A stretch of DNA of 64,000 nucleotides from Bin87 sp965203855 (GCA_965203855.1 CBDBDN010000005.1:744001-808000); one strand, 5' to 3'. Numbered from the stretch's first letter, positions 33,981 through 42,698 are shown. The notes: a model not told the origin generated them from the letters alone. Translations and numbers: made by a program.

Positions 33981-34628
33981 TTAGCCCATCCGATCAATCA
34001 TTCCCCTAACCCGGTCGTACAAATCACGCGGCGGCGTCTCCCCGGCCTGGTCGCAAGCCCAATACACCGCCGACAACTCATCGAGCCCCTGTCGGATGGC
34101 CGGATCCCCGCCGCCGTACTTGACGGCAATGTCCTTGCTTGCGGCCTGCTCCGACAAGCGCGCCCATTCGCGCTGATTTGCCGTCCTAACCTGCACTTCA
34201 ACGAATTTATCGCCATGGCGCACGACAACATGGACGGCGCGATAGCCGCTGTGCGGCGTTTCCCGAATGTCGTAAGCCCGATAGATGTCAAAATCGGTTT
34301 GCAGCCGAGCGTAGATTTCATCCTGCTCCGCTTTGCCATTCACTACCAGGCGGCACCCGGCGATGTCCTGCATTCGCGACAGCCTTATCCGGGAATCGCG
34401 CTCCAGCTTCGCCACTATGGATTCCGGGCGTTTCAGACGACCGCCGTCGGATTCCCCAACGCCCAACCGCCCCAAGTCGAAATTAACCGCCAGCAGCGTC
34501 TCAAAAAACGACTCCCGATATGCCGCCAACAGCGCGCCATCATCAAGCGTCGGCGTCGCGCGCAACCGATCTCCAAGGCGGTCAATCTGGCGGCGGGACA
34601 AGCCGGCTATGGCCGGCGGCGCGGCCAT
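33981..34628 (-). CDS. RelA/SpoT-domain protein (small alarmone synthetase-like)
   Basis: 215 residues, so without hydrolase or TGS domains. The synthetase-type region is visible: GRLKRPESIVAKLER, RMQDIAGCRLVV and HSGYRAVHVVVRHGDKFVEVQVRT, then EWARLSEQ. Family members transfer pyrophosphate from ATP to GTP/GDP; others modify tRNA or act as toxins. The start ATG is 1 nt after the MoaD-like stop, so it belongs to the thrC-NIL-MoaD operon. Confidence 0.8.
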   Translation of the reverse strand: MAAPPAIAGLSRRQIDRLGDRLRATPTLDDGALLAAYRESFFETLLAVNFDLGRLGVGESDGGRLKRPESIVAKLERDSRIRLSRMQDIAGCRLVVNGKAEQDEIYARLQTDFDIYRAYDIRETPHSGYRAVHVVVRHGDKFVEVQVRTANQREWARLSEQAASKDIAVKYGGGDPAIRQGLDELSAVYWACDQAGETPPRDLYDRVRGMIDRMG

Positions 34629-34629
34629 T

Positions 34630-34908
34630 TCAGCCGCCGCCGGCTACTGCCGGCACAATACTCACCTCATCGCCGGTTTTGATGGCGGTATTCAGGCCCT
34701 GGTCAAAGCGGATGTCCTCGCCGTTCACATAGATGTTGACGAAGTAGCGTAGTTCGCCATCCTCGTCCAGCAGGCGCTCTTTGAACCCCGGGTAGTCCGA
34801 CTCCAGCCGGTCAATCATCTGCGAAAGGTCGGCGGCCTCCAGCTCAACCTTGTCGGCCCCGCCGGTCATGCGCCGCAGGGGTGTGGGAATGCGAACCATT
34901 ACGCCCAT
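34630..34908 (-). CDS. MoaD/ThiS family sulfur carrier protein
   Basis: 92 residues from ATG 34908 (AGGAGG, 9 nt). The ubiquitin-like fold is indicated by VRIPTPLRRMTGGADKVELEA, NIYVNGEDIRFDQGLNT and IKTGDEVSIVPAVAGGG. The C-terminal Gly-Gly that can be adenylated and thiocarboxylated is present. In its position after threonine synthase and NIL genes it may donate sulfide to an amino-acid precursor, as CysO does, rather than serve in molybdopterin synthesis. Confidence 0.85.
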   Translation of the reverse strand: MGVMVRIPTPLRRMTGGADKVELEAADLSQMIDRLESDYPGFKERLLDEDGELRYFVNIYVNGEDIRFDQGLNTAIKTGDEVSIVPAVAGGG

Positions 34909-34983
34909 CAGGGATACTCCTCCTGTTGTTCCGTTGTCGTTTCGTCCGCGCCGCCCGGCCCGGCATCGCCTAGCCTGTCGCAA

Positions 34984-35064
34984 CCGGCGCGCCGCGCGGT
35001 TTCAACCGTCAGCGGGCTTTATTTGTCATACCTGTTCAGAGAGCCGGCGCGCCGCGCGGTTTCA
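34984..35064. repeat. Direct repeat CCGGCGCGCCGCGCGGTTTCA x2 at 60-bp spacing
   Basis: Copies begin at 34984 and 35044. They occupy the 153-nt spacer between the NIL and MoaD-like genes, next to the NIL stop. No gene is visible there. Confidence 0.4.
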
Positions 35065-35304
35065 GCCCTCAATAACATCCCCGGCAATCGGGTCCACCCG
35101 CACGCCGGTTGCGCCAACCCAGTCCAGGCCGCGCTGAATTTCGGCATCGCTGCCGTCAATCTCCAGCACCACCCAGCCCACATCCGAGCGCACGTCGGCG
35201 CGCCGGATATTGGTAACCAGGTCAAAATCCTTGCCAAGCCGATAGATAATCGGCTCCCGCACCATATCAGCGGAAAAAGTGAACCGCACCCGCTGCTTTG
35301 CCAT
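35062..35304 (-). CDS. NIL domain protein
   Basis: 80 residues. The sequence RVRFTFSADMVREPIIYRLGKDFDLVTNIRRADV fits the NIL domain (small ferredoxin-like amino-acid or sulfur-related binding domain seen at the C-terminus of MetN). It lies 6 nt after the threonine synthase stop. In methionine synthesis some free NIL proteins take part in homocysteine formation; here the role is inferred from the neighbouring MoaD-like gene. Confidence 0.8.
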   Translation of the reverse strand: MAKQRVRFTFSADMVREPIIYRLGKDFDLVTNIRRADVRSDVGWVVLEIDGSDAEIQRGLDWVGATGVRVDPIAGDVIEG

Positions 35305-35310
35305 ATCCTT

Positions 35311-36630
35311 TTAGACCCCCACGCCGGCGCCAACGCCCGTGACCGCAGCCGCCTGCGTCCGCCCCTCCAGCGCCGCCTCAAAGGAACCCATCATCGGCTT
35401 GATGCGGAGCGGGTTGACCACTTCCTCCACGGCTTCCTGCGTTTTCAGCCCGTTGCCGGTAACATAGGCTACCGTCAATTCGTCCGGTTCAATGGCCCCG
35501 GTTTCCGCCAGGTATCGCAGGGTAGAGATGGTAACGCCGCCGGCGGTTTCCGTGAAAATCCCCTCGGTTTCGGCCAGCAGCTTGATGCCTTCCACTACCC
35601 GGTTTTCCGGTACGGCATACCCGCTGCCTTCCGATTCCCGGATCACCCGCAGCGCATAGATGCCGTCGGCCGGGTTGCCAATTGCCAGCGACTTGGCGAT
35701 GCTGTCCGGGCGCACCGGGCGAATCTGATTGCGATGGTTCTCCCAGGCGCTGACGATAGGACTGCACCCGGCGGCCTGCGCCATGTGCATCCGGGTAGTT
35801 ACGGCGGGATGATGCACCGTATTCTGGTCGGCGCCAAAAGGCAGCGGCGCTACCCCGTCCAGCAGGCCCAGGCAGGCCAGTTCGTTAAACCCTTTCCAGA
35901 TTTTGGTGAACATTGCGCCCGACGCCGACGGCACTACCACATGGTCGGGAACCCGCCAGCCCAGCTGCTCGGCCACTTCGTAGCCCAGCGTTTTGCTGCC
36001 CTCCGCGTAGTAAGGCCGCATATTGATGTTCACAAAGGCCCAATGGTAGTTGTCGCTAACCTCGCTGCACAGGCGGTTGACTTCGTCGTAAGTGCCTTCC
36101 ACCGCTACCAGCGTAGGGTTATAGACGGCGGCGCCGATCACCTTGCCCCGTTCCAGATCTGCGGGAATGAACACTACGGCGTCAATGCCGGCGCGGGCGG
36201 CATGGGCGGCCACGCTGCACGCCAAATTGCCGGTGCTGGCGCAGGCCAAAGTCTCGTAGCCGAACTCCACCGCTTTGGTGGCGGCCACCGACACCACCCG
36301 GTCTTTGAACGAAAAAGACGGGTTCACGCTGTCGTTCTTGATGTAAAGGTTGTTCAGCCCCAGCCGCTGGCCCAGATTGCGCGCTTTCAGCAGCGGCGTG
36401 TAGCCGGCCATAATGTCCACCGGATCGACGGCGGACGCCGGCAGCAGATCCTGGTAGCGCCAGATGCTCAACGGCCCCTCGCCGATGCGCTGATGGTTGA
36501 CGACTTCGGCGATGGTCACATAGTCGTAAATGACCTCCAGGGGGCCGAAACAGAAATCGCAGACATTCAGCGGGTCGCCCGGATACTCCCGGCCGCATTC
36601 CCGGCATTTCAATCCTTTGACAAACGCCAC
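35311..36630 (-). CDS. thrC: Threonine synthase-like PLP enzyme
   Basis: 439 residues. An N-terminal zinc knuckle (CRECG...CDFCFG) is followed by the fold II PLP core: VNPSFSFKDRVVS (Lys of Schiff base), ACASTGNLACSVAAHA (Asn near phosphate loop) and GNPADGIYALRVI. Usual reaction: O-phosphohomoserine to threonine. Because it heads an operon with NIL and MoaD-like genes, a related sulfide-using reaction is an alternative. GGAGGT precedes the ATG at 36630. A 6-bp hairpin (CACGGC/GCCGTG) lies about 50 nt upstream of the start. Confidence 0.88.
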   Translation of the reverse strand: MAFVKGLKCRECGREYPGDPLNVCDFCFGPLEVIYDYVTIAEVVNHQRIGEGPLSIWRYQDLLPASAVDPVDIMAGYTPLLKARNLGQRLGLNNLYIKNDSVNPSFSFKDRVVSVAATKAVEFGYETLACASTGNLACSVAAHAARAGIDAVVFIPADLERGKVIGAAVYNPTLVAVEGTYDEVNRLCSEVSDNYHWAFVNINMRPYYAEGSKTLGYEVAEQLGWRVPDHVVVPSASGAMFTKIWKGFNELACLGLLDGVAPLPFGADQNTVHHPAVTTRMHMAQAAGCSPIVSAWENHRNQIRPVRPDSIAKSLAIGNPADGIYALRVIRESEGSGYAVPENRVVEGIKLLAETEGIFTETAGGVTISTLRYLAETGAIEPDELTVAYVTGNGLKTQEAVEEVVNPLRIKPMMGSFEAALEGRTQAAAVTGVGAGVGV

Positions 36631-37150
36631 TGGGCTGTACCTCCATCAAATCATCCAAACCGAATCCCACGGCTTGGGGCCGTGCATTGCCCGACTGCGG
36701 CCCGAAAGCGGCGTCGGCAATTAGCCGCAAATCGTCAACCCCATAACGGTCAACAATCGCCGCCCCTATTCTGCCAGACGCCGGCGATACTGGCAACCGC
36801 CCAACCGACATTGGCGGCGTTTCCAATCAGGCAGTTGGGTTGAGCAGTTCCCGGTTTTGCAGCAGCGCCGGCAAGTTGTGTTCCGTTTCGTCCATCATGC
36901 GCCGGCATTTGGCGTTCCGGCTGCATTTCCGGGTCATTTAGCAGTCCTAGCGGGTCGTAGCTCCGAAACGGCCGATGCCAGTATCCTGCCGCATCTTGTC
37001 CCCAAGCCATCTGATTGGAAACGCTGCCGGATACGGATAAGGGGGTTCAAGTTGACGGGGAACGGGGCAAGGGATATATTGCCGGGGCTGCGATTTTGCG
37101 CCGTCCGTCCGACCGCAGACTTGGCGACCGCAGACTTGGCATCCTTTGAT
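36631..37150. other. 520-nt intergenic region between divergent thrC and hydroxylase genes
   Basis: No convincing gene is seen. On the minus strand the stretch 36750-37010 is open but shows no homology I can recall and its coding sense appears to switch frame (MMDETEHNLPALLQNREL in another frame), so it may be a decayed small gene. It contains a GC-rich hairpin near thrC and a 15-bp tandem duplication (37111-37140) just before the hydroxylase start. I found no riboswitch. Confidence 0.5.
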
Positions 37151-39497
37151 ATGACTACCAGCATAGATACCTACTCTGTTGCGACTGCGGCGCCGGCTGT
37201 GGGGCGCAGCGTGCCGCGGCGGGAATTGGCCGACAAGCTGACCGGAGCGGCGGTCTATTCGGCGGATATTGCGCTGCCGGGTATGCTGCACGGCGTTATC
37301 GTGCGGAGCCCGTATCCGCACGCCGAGTTGCTGTCGGTGGACGCCGGCCCGGCATTGGAACTGCCCGGCGTGTATGCCGCCATTACGCCGTCTGAAGTTC
37401 CGGCGGAACGGCTGGCGCCGGATTTGCCGATACTGGACACGAAAGTGAGGTTCGCCGGCGATGAAGTGGCCGCGGTGGCCGCCGCGGATATTGACATTGC
37501 GCGGCGGGCCGCCGGGCTGGTGCGGGTGGAATATCGCCCGCTGCCGTTTGTTACCGATCCGGTGGCCGCGCTGGAACCGGGGGCGCCGGCGATACACGCG
37601 CAAGGAAACCTGGCGATACCGGAGCCGCTGGCTTTGCAGCGGGGCGACATTGACGCCGGGTTCGCCGCCGCCGACATCATACTGGAGGAAACCTATTGGC
37701 TGCCGACGCATTCGGCAACGCCGCTGGAACCGCGCGCCGCTTTGGCCTCCTGGGCTGCGGACGGGCGGCTTACGGTGTGGAAATCCACGCGGGGCGTTCA
37801 TGTGGATCGGGCGGCGTTGGCGCGCGTGCTGGGCGTCAATGCCGACTTGGTGCGGGTGATTGGCCCCAATATGGGCGGCGGCTACGGCAACAAGGATGAG
37901 TCGCGGCTGGCGGTGCTGGCGGCGCTGCTGGCTAGGCAAGCCGGCCATCCGGTGCGGATTGAATACAGCCGGGAGGAGGAGTTTGTAGCCGGGCGCACTC
38001 GGCATGGCGGACGCATCAAACTGCGGATGGGCGTAACTAATCAGGGCGACATCACGGCGATACACGGCGATGCGGTGATGGATTCCGGGGCTTATCAGGC
38101 GTCGGCGCCGGGCGTAGCGCGCCGCACCGGGCAAGGGATGCTGTATCTGTATCGCTGCCCGAATGTGCGCTTTGACGCACGGCCGGCGGCGACGAACAAG
38201 CCGGTGTCGGGCAGCTATCGCGCGCTGGGGGCGCCGCAGGGGCATTTTGCGCTGGAAACGCTGGTGGATCGGGCGGCTGAGGCCGTCGGGAATCAGCCCG
38301 GCGGAGTTCCGGCGGCGCAACCATGTGGGGATTGAGGGGCAGGCGGGGCCGCGTCTGTCGCCGCCGGATGAAATAGTGGACGGGCAGCCGGTAGAGGGCG
38401 GCATTCCCTTTTCCAGCAACGGCCTGGCGGAATGCCTGGAACGGGGCGCCGCGTCATTTGGCTGGGATGATGCCGTGAATGACGCGGCTTTAAAGCGGGA
38501 TGACCCCGCCGACCCGTGCCTCAAGCGGGGACGGGGGATGAGCATAATGATATACCGGGGCGGCGTTGGGTCGGCATCGGCGGCGGGGCTGACGCTGCTG
38601 CCGGACGGACGGGCGCAGCTGTCCAGCGGGCTGATAGATGTAGGCGAGGGGGCGGTTACGGTGCTGTGCCAGATCGCTGCCGATGCGCTGGGGCTGCGGT
38701 ACGCGGATATTGCGCCGGTGTTTGCGGACACGGACGCTACGCCGGACGCGCCGATAACGGCCGGCTCTACGGCCACCTTTTCCACGGGGACGGCGGTACT
38801 GCGGGCGGCGGATAAGCTGCGTGAACGCATCCTGGACGCGGCGTCCGGCCACTTGGAAACGCCGGCGGGCCGGCTGTCCATCGCCGACGGGGCCGTGTTC
38901 GTCAGCGATGCGCCGGCGCGCCGGGTTAGCTATGCGGAGCTGGCGCAGTCGGCCGGCGGGGCTCTGCTGGCGGCGGAAGCGACGGTAACGCCCGGCAGCC
39001 CCGATTACATCGTCAACTCTTTCGGGGCGCATTTCTGCGAAGTTGCGGTGGACACGGCAACCGGACGGGTGCAGGTATTGCGATATGTGGCCGCGCACGA
39101 CTCCGGGCGCATCATTAATCCAAGGACGGCGCTGAACCAGGTCGAAGGGGCGATTTCGCAGATGCTGGGCTTTGCGCTGAGCGAGGAGCTGGTAACCGAT
39201 GCGCCGACGGGCATTACGCTCAACGGCAGCTATCTGGAGCATAAGAGCCCTACGATCCAGGACTACCCTGATATACGGGTAATCTTTGCGGATGTGATTG
39301 ACCCGGTAGGGCCGATGGGCGCCAAAGCGCTGGGCGAAGTGCCGGCGGTGGGCGTGGCCCCGGCCGTCGCCAACGCGATTTACGATGCCATCGGCGTGCG
39401 CTTTACCCGGCTGCCGATTACGCCGGATCGGGTGCTGGACGCCTTGTCGCATCAAACTCACGACGCTGATTTTGCCGGCACGGATGGCGTCCGATGA
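37151..39497 (+). pseudogene. Molybdopterin-binding large subunit of xanthine/aldehyde dehydrogenase family, frameshifted
   Basis: Two overlapping frames together give one full-length large subunit: the first (37151-38335) reads to FALETLVDRAAEAVG and then leaves the family sequence; the second resumes with ISPAEFRRRNHVGIEGQ to the stop at 39497. One extra base at about 38291 (GGGAATCAG) explains the break. Features include RVIGPNMGGGYGNK, SGSYRALGAPQGHF and the catalytic-Glu region GAKALGEVPAVG. The CoxL AYxCSFR loop is absent, so it is not a classical CO dehydrogenase. It overlaps the FAD-subunit start (ATGA at 39494). Sequence error or lesion cannot be separated here. Confidence 0.8.
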
Positions 39498-40498
39498 CCT
39501 TTCGGCTGCTGCAACCGGATTCGCTGGGGGATGCGCTGGCTATGCTGGCGGACAATCCCGACGCGGCGATGCCGATTGCCGGCGGGACGGATCTGCTGTC
39601 GGAAATTCGGGACGGGACGGCGGCGCCGTCCGTGCTGGTAGCGCTGGACGGCATTGCGGACGCCGGGCTGCATGGCATAACGCGCACTGCCGACAGCGGG
39701 CTGCGGATTGGCGCATTGACTACCATCGCCGACATCGCCGCGCATGACGGGATCCGCCGGGATTATGCGGCGTTGGCGGAGGCGGCCGGCGGGCTGGCGA
39801 CGCCGCAGGTGCGGAATTTGGGTACGCTGGGCGGCAATCTGAATCAGCGGCCGCGCTGCTGGTACTATCGGCATCCGCTGACGGTGTGCCTGAAACGGGG
39901 GGGCGACCGCTGCTATGCGCTGGCCGGAGTGGGCAAGTATCTGTGCGTCACCGGCGGCGACCGGTGCTTTATCGTGCATCCGTCGGATACTGCCGTGGCG
40001 CTGTCGGCGCTGGGCGCAGAGATTGGCATTGCCGGGGCTTCCGGGGAGGTCCGCACCGTGCCGATTGCGGACTACTTCATCGGGCCGGGGGTAGATGTTA
40101 CGCGGGAGAACATATTGCAGCCGGGCGAGCTGCTGGCCGAAATCACACTGCCGCCGCCGGCGCCGGGGCAGCGCAGCGTATATGTGAAAGCGCGGGAGCG
40201 GGAATCGGGGGACTTTGCGCTGGTAAGCGTGGCCGCGTCGGTTGCCGTAAGCGGCGGTCGGGTAACGCAGGCGGCGATAGTATTGGGCGGCGTGGCGCCA
40301 ACGCCTTACCGGGCGGCCGGCGCCGCGGAGTATCTGCTGGGCAAGGATGCGGGCGCAGTGGATGCGGCGGAGGCCGGCGCGCGGGCGTTGCGCGACCCCC
40401 GTCCGCTGCCGGATAACGCTTACAAGGTTCCGCTGGCGGCCAACCTGGTGCGGCGGGCGGTAGCTGCTGCGCTGGCGCAAGGGGCGAATGATGACTGA
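39494..40498 (+). CDS. FAD-binding subunit of molybdenum hydroxylase with Cys-rich insert
   Basis: 334 residues. The FAD-binding type 2 fold is seen in MPIAGGTDLLSEIRDG and ATPQVRNLGTLGGNLNQRP. Between about residues 119 and 160 is an insert with five cysteines (Cys122, Cys132, Cys140, Cys151, Cys158) before FIVHPSD. A comparable loop in the 4-hydroxybenzoyl-CoA reductase beta subunit carries an extra [4Fe-4S] cluster; the analogy is inference. It is coupled to the large subunit gene and overlaps the GNAT gene start. No [2Fe-2S] subunit gene is adjacent. Confidence 0.9.
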   Translation: MTFRLLQPDSLGDALAMLADNPDAAMPIAGGTDLLSEIRDGTAAPSVLVALDGIADAGLHGITRTADSGLRIGALTTIADIAAHDGIRRDYAALAEAAGGLATPQVRNLGTLGGNLNQRPRCWYYRHPLTVCLKRGGDRCYALAGVGKYLCVTGGDRCFIVHPSDTAVALSALGAEIGIAGASGEVRTVPIADYFIGPGVDVTRENILQPGELLAEITLPPPAPGQRSVYVKARERESGDFALVSVAASVAVSGGRVTQAAIVLGGVAPTPYRAAGAAEYLLGKDAGAVDAAEAGARALRDPRPLPDNAYKVPLAANLVRRAVAAALAQGANDD

Positions 40499-41027
40499 AC
40501 CGGGAACGGCAGCGGATGCCAACTCTAATGCTGATACCAACTGCGATACCAACGCTGATACTAATGCCAACGCCGGCAACGCCGCCGCCGATGTCATCGT
40601 CAAGGTGGTGGAGAACGCCGCCGAGCTGGAGGGCGCCATTGCGGTGCGGATGCGGGTTTTCGTGGGGGAACAGGGGGTTCCGGCCGCGGTAGAAATGGAC
40701 GATGCCGACACTGCGCCGGATACGACGCACGCGGTGGCAGTGCATCGGGGCGTGGTCATCGGCACGGGTCGGCTGCTGCCGGATGTGGACGGCAAGGGGC
40801 CGCATATCGGGCGGATGGCGGTAGCGCGGGAATGGCGGCGCAGCGGCGTAGGCGGTATGGTGCTAACCTTTCTGGAGCATCGGGCGGGCGCGCTGGGCTT
40901 TACGCAGATTACACTGCACGCCCAGGAATATGTGAAAGCGTTTTACGCCGCACATGGCTATCGGGAGGTAGGGGAGATGTTTCTGGAAGTGGATATTCCA
41001 CACCGGGAGATGGTAAAGGAGCTGTAG
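40488..41027 (+). CDS. GNAT family N-acetyltransferase
   Basis: 179 residues. An N-terminal 40-residue tail of Asn, Thr, Asp and Ala repeats precedes the acetyltransferase core: IAVRMRVFVGEQGVPA, GTGRLLPDVDGK, GRMAVAREWRRSGVGGMVL (acetyl-CoA loop) and the C-terminal AFYAAHGYREVGEMFLE. The resemblance is to ElaA/phosphothreonine-type GNATs. Its start overlaps the stop of the FAD subunit by about 11 nt. Substrate unknown. Confidence 0.88.
   Translation: MMTEPGTAADANSNADTNCDTNADTNANAGNAAADVIVKVVENAAELEGAIAVRMRVFVGEQGVPAAVEMDDADTAPDTTHAVAVHRGVVIGTGRLLPDVDGKGPHIGRMAVAREWRRSGVGGMVLTFLEHRAGALGFTQITLHAQEYVKAFYAAHGYREVGEMFLEVDIPHREMVKEL
40505..40586 (+). repeat. In-frame 12-bp repeats in GNAT N-terminus
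   Basis: Units such as GCTGATACCAAC, TGCGATACCAAC and GCTGATACTAAT follow one another and encode Ala/Cys-Asp-Thr-Asn repeats in a segment not belonging to the conserved GNAT domain. Confidence 0.75.
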
Positions 41028-41060
41028 TCCGCCGCTACGGTAATGGGGGTAAAGGCCATA

Positions 41061-41147
41061 GATTCCGGCTTGCGCCGTAATGACGGTTGGGGGGATGGAA
41101 TGACGGTTAGGGGGTTGGAATGATGGTTGGGGGGTTGGAATGACGGC
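41061..41147 (+). repeat. G-rich tandem repeat GGAATGACGGTTGGGGG-type
   Basis: Three to four imperfect copies of a 17-20 bp unit (GGAATGACGGTTAGGGGGTT and variants) after a degenerate CATTCCGGC repeat. Several runs of five to six G are separated by short loops, so the + strand could fold as a G-quadruplex. It lies between the GNAT gene and the 3' end of the secreted-protein gene. Confidence 0.65.
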
Positions 41148-41245
41148 GCGTTTTCTGGGCTCCGTCTTTCCGGTTCGCTGCGCCTCTGGCGGCCGGCGGC
41201 GGAACTTGGGAAACGGCTGCCAGTCGGCGTGCGGCGGTTCGGCTG

Positions 41246-41849
41246 CTAACGGCACCAGGCGATGTTGGCCCAGCGGATGCATCGACCGCCACCGATTGCT
41301 GGAATATAGTTCCAGCGGTTCACAGCCTCTAATCCATTAAGTGCAAGGACATAGTCGCTGTCGGCGCCGGTGTCGCGTACTTTCACAAAGATGCCGATAT
41401 TGGATGTTCGCCAAGGACTTTCAAGGTAGTAGGTAGTTTGGAGGTTGATCAGTACGAAGTCAGTCCCGTCCCCGACGTGTGTGCCGGGGCTGCCATCCGT
41501 GACTGGTTCGTACCGGCCCGAGATGCCGCCGCTGCCCCTTTCCAACACAATCAGCCAGCCGCGGTCGCTGTTGCCGCCGTTGTAAGCGGCTTGTCCGTCG
41601 CGGACGCCGTAGTAACGGGGCTGCTGTCCGTATTCCTGGCAAACCCGCTGCGTATAGGTGTAGCCGCCAAAAGCGCCCTGCGCGGCGGCATACTGGGCAC
41701 CGGGAAAGGCCATCCCGCCGGCGACGGCCAGCATAGCGAGGATGCTGATAACGGCAATCTTGCCGAGCCGCAGCCGCGCTGTGGACAGGTTTTTGGTCAG
41801 CCTATATCGGGGGGGGGGGGGGGGGGGGGGGGGGTAGAATGGCAGTCAT
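41246..41849 (-). CDS. Exported Cys-containing protein, candidate phase-variable (frame set by poly-C tract)
   Basis: The ATG at 41849 has an ideal AGGAG site (7-nt spacing) and encodes MTAIL followed directly by a run of 26 C. As sequenced this frame ends at TAG just after the tract. If the tract had 25 or 28 C, translation would continue into LGKIAVISILAMLAVAGGMA, a strong signal peptide with AYAAAQ-like cleavage region, and a mature domain of about 150 residues (TQRVCQEYGQQPRYYG, then GGRCIRWANIAWCR). An internal ATG at 41734 lacks a ribosome-binding site and would cut the signal peptide short. No family is recognised. The four Cys suggest disulfides. Confidence 0.65.
41809..41834. repeat. 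26-bp homopolymeric G tract (poly-C on the coding strand)
   Basis: An uninterrupted run of 26 G on the + strand inside the 5' coding end of the exported-protein gene. Its length modulo 3 decides whether the ATG at 41849 reads into the signal peptide. Such a tract is highly prone to slippage, and sequencing counts of it are uncertain. Confidence 0.9.
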
Positions 41850-42227
41850 AATTTCACTCCTGGCTTTTCTCAATGCGGATGGATGCGGCGTTGATTTCCT
41901 TGCCGCAACGGATGCCGACGGTATCGGACGGGCTACTCCGTAAAACCGCCAGTAGTAGCAACGGAATAGTAGCCTATGTTGGTCGAAATAAGCAAGATAG
42001 GCGACGGGGTTGGCGGCGTTTCTGTTCAGGCAGTTCAGTTTTCCGTAATTCCGACGAAGGTCGGAATCCGGCGTGGTAGTTCGCCTATATGGCAATGGCG
42101 GCGGCGACCATAGATTCCGGCGCGCGCCGGAATGACGGTTGCGAGAGGACGGTGTTGGATGGCGGAATGACGGAGAGTTAAATCGCATCTGGGCGGGTTG
42201 CGGACGCGCCCGGTAGGGTCAGGCGGT
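41850..42227. other. 378-nt intergenic region with repeat
   Basis: Holds the promoter/leader of the exported-protein gene on the minus strand and a CATTCCGGC-type repeat at 42109-42174. A short stretch near 42012-42040 resembles one near 36814-36840 (GGCGGCGTTTC...CAGGCAGTT). No gene is seen in it. Confidence 0.55.
42109..42174. repeat. CATTCCGGC-type intergenic repeat
   Basis: ATTCCGGCGCGCGCCGGAAT is a perfect palindrome in the middle of this copy, followed by a partial second copy (GGCGGAATGACGG). Confidence 0.65.
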
Positions 42228-42539
42228 TTAAGCGGCGGCGGTTGCGGGGATGCCGTCCATTACGCGGACTTCCATTTTGGCGATGTGGCTGGTGGGGCGG
42301 TCGCCGAGGGCGGAGCGTTCCGGGGATGCGAAATAGGCGGCCTCTTTGGCGGGGATGTCGGCGGCGCTGTCGAAGCGGCGCACCCAGATAAATTCGGTGC
42401 GGTCGGCGTTGACATAGCTAGATACTACCGGAATGCCGAGCCGGTCGTGCAGGGGGCGGATGTGTTCGTTGAACAGGGCAATCCAGGAGTCCATCATACC
42501 GCGGTTGATGGTGTAGATGCGGAGTTGGTAGGCGGACAT
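42228..42539 (-). CDS. NIPSNAP family protein
   Basis: 103 residues from ATG 42539 (GGAGG, 9-nt spacing). The NIPSNAP ferredoxin-like pattern is clear: YQLRIYTINRGMMDSWIALF at the start and EFIWVRRFDSAADIPAKEAA in the middle. Function is not established; these small barrels often accompany catabolic genes. It is followed by the enolase-superfamily gene upstream in the same direction, about 160 nt apart. Confidence 0.85.
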   Translation of the reverse strand: MSAYQLRIYTINRGMMDSWIALFNEHIRPLHDRLGIPVVSSYVNADRTEFIWVRRFDSAADIPAKEAAYFASPERSALGDRPTSHIAKMEVRVMDGIPATAAA

Positions 42540-42576
42540 TGGGGTTACCTCCGAATAAGGCGGTGGGTGCGGGAGT

Positions 42577-42672
42577 GGATTCCGGCGCAAGCCGGAATGA
42601 CGGTAAAGGGGACGGAATGAAGGTTGGGGTTGCCGGAATGACGGTTGGGGGGCCGGAATGACGGTAAAGGGG
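42577..42672. repeat. Tandem CATTCCGGC/GGAATGACGG repeats
   Basis: ATTCCGGCGCAAGCCGGAAT followed by three copies of GGAATGACGGTTGGGG-type units with drift, between the NIPSNAP and enolase-superfamily genes. Confidence 0.65.
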
Positions 42673-42698
42673 CCGGGATGATGGCGGCGGGCGGGGGG

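Noticed and set aside
36631..36720. Riboswitch (SAM or T-box) in the thrC leader
   Set aside because: Only a simple 6-bp hairpin is present; no conserved riboswitch core could be recognised.
36750..37010. 86-aa minus-strand open frame between thrC and the hydroxylase
   Set aside because: No homology, no ribosome-binding site, and coding sense seems to switch frame; kept only as a possible decayed remnant.
41802..42188. Longer minus-strand frame ending in poly-Pro across the G tract
   Set aside because: Its upstream part runs through an intergenic repeat and shows no domain; only the last five codons before the tract, from ATG 41849, have a proper ribosome-binding site.
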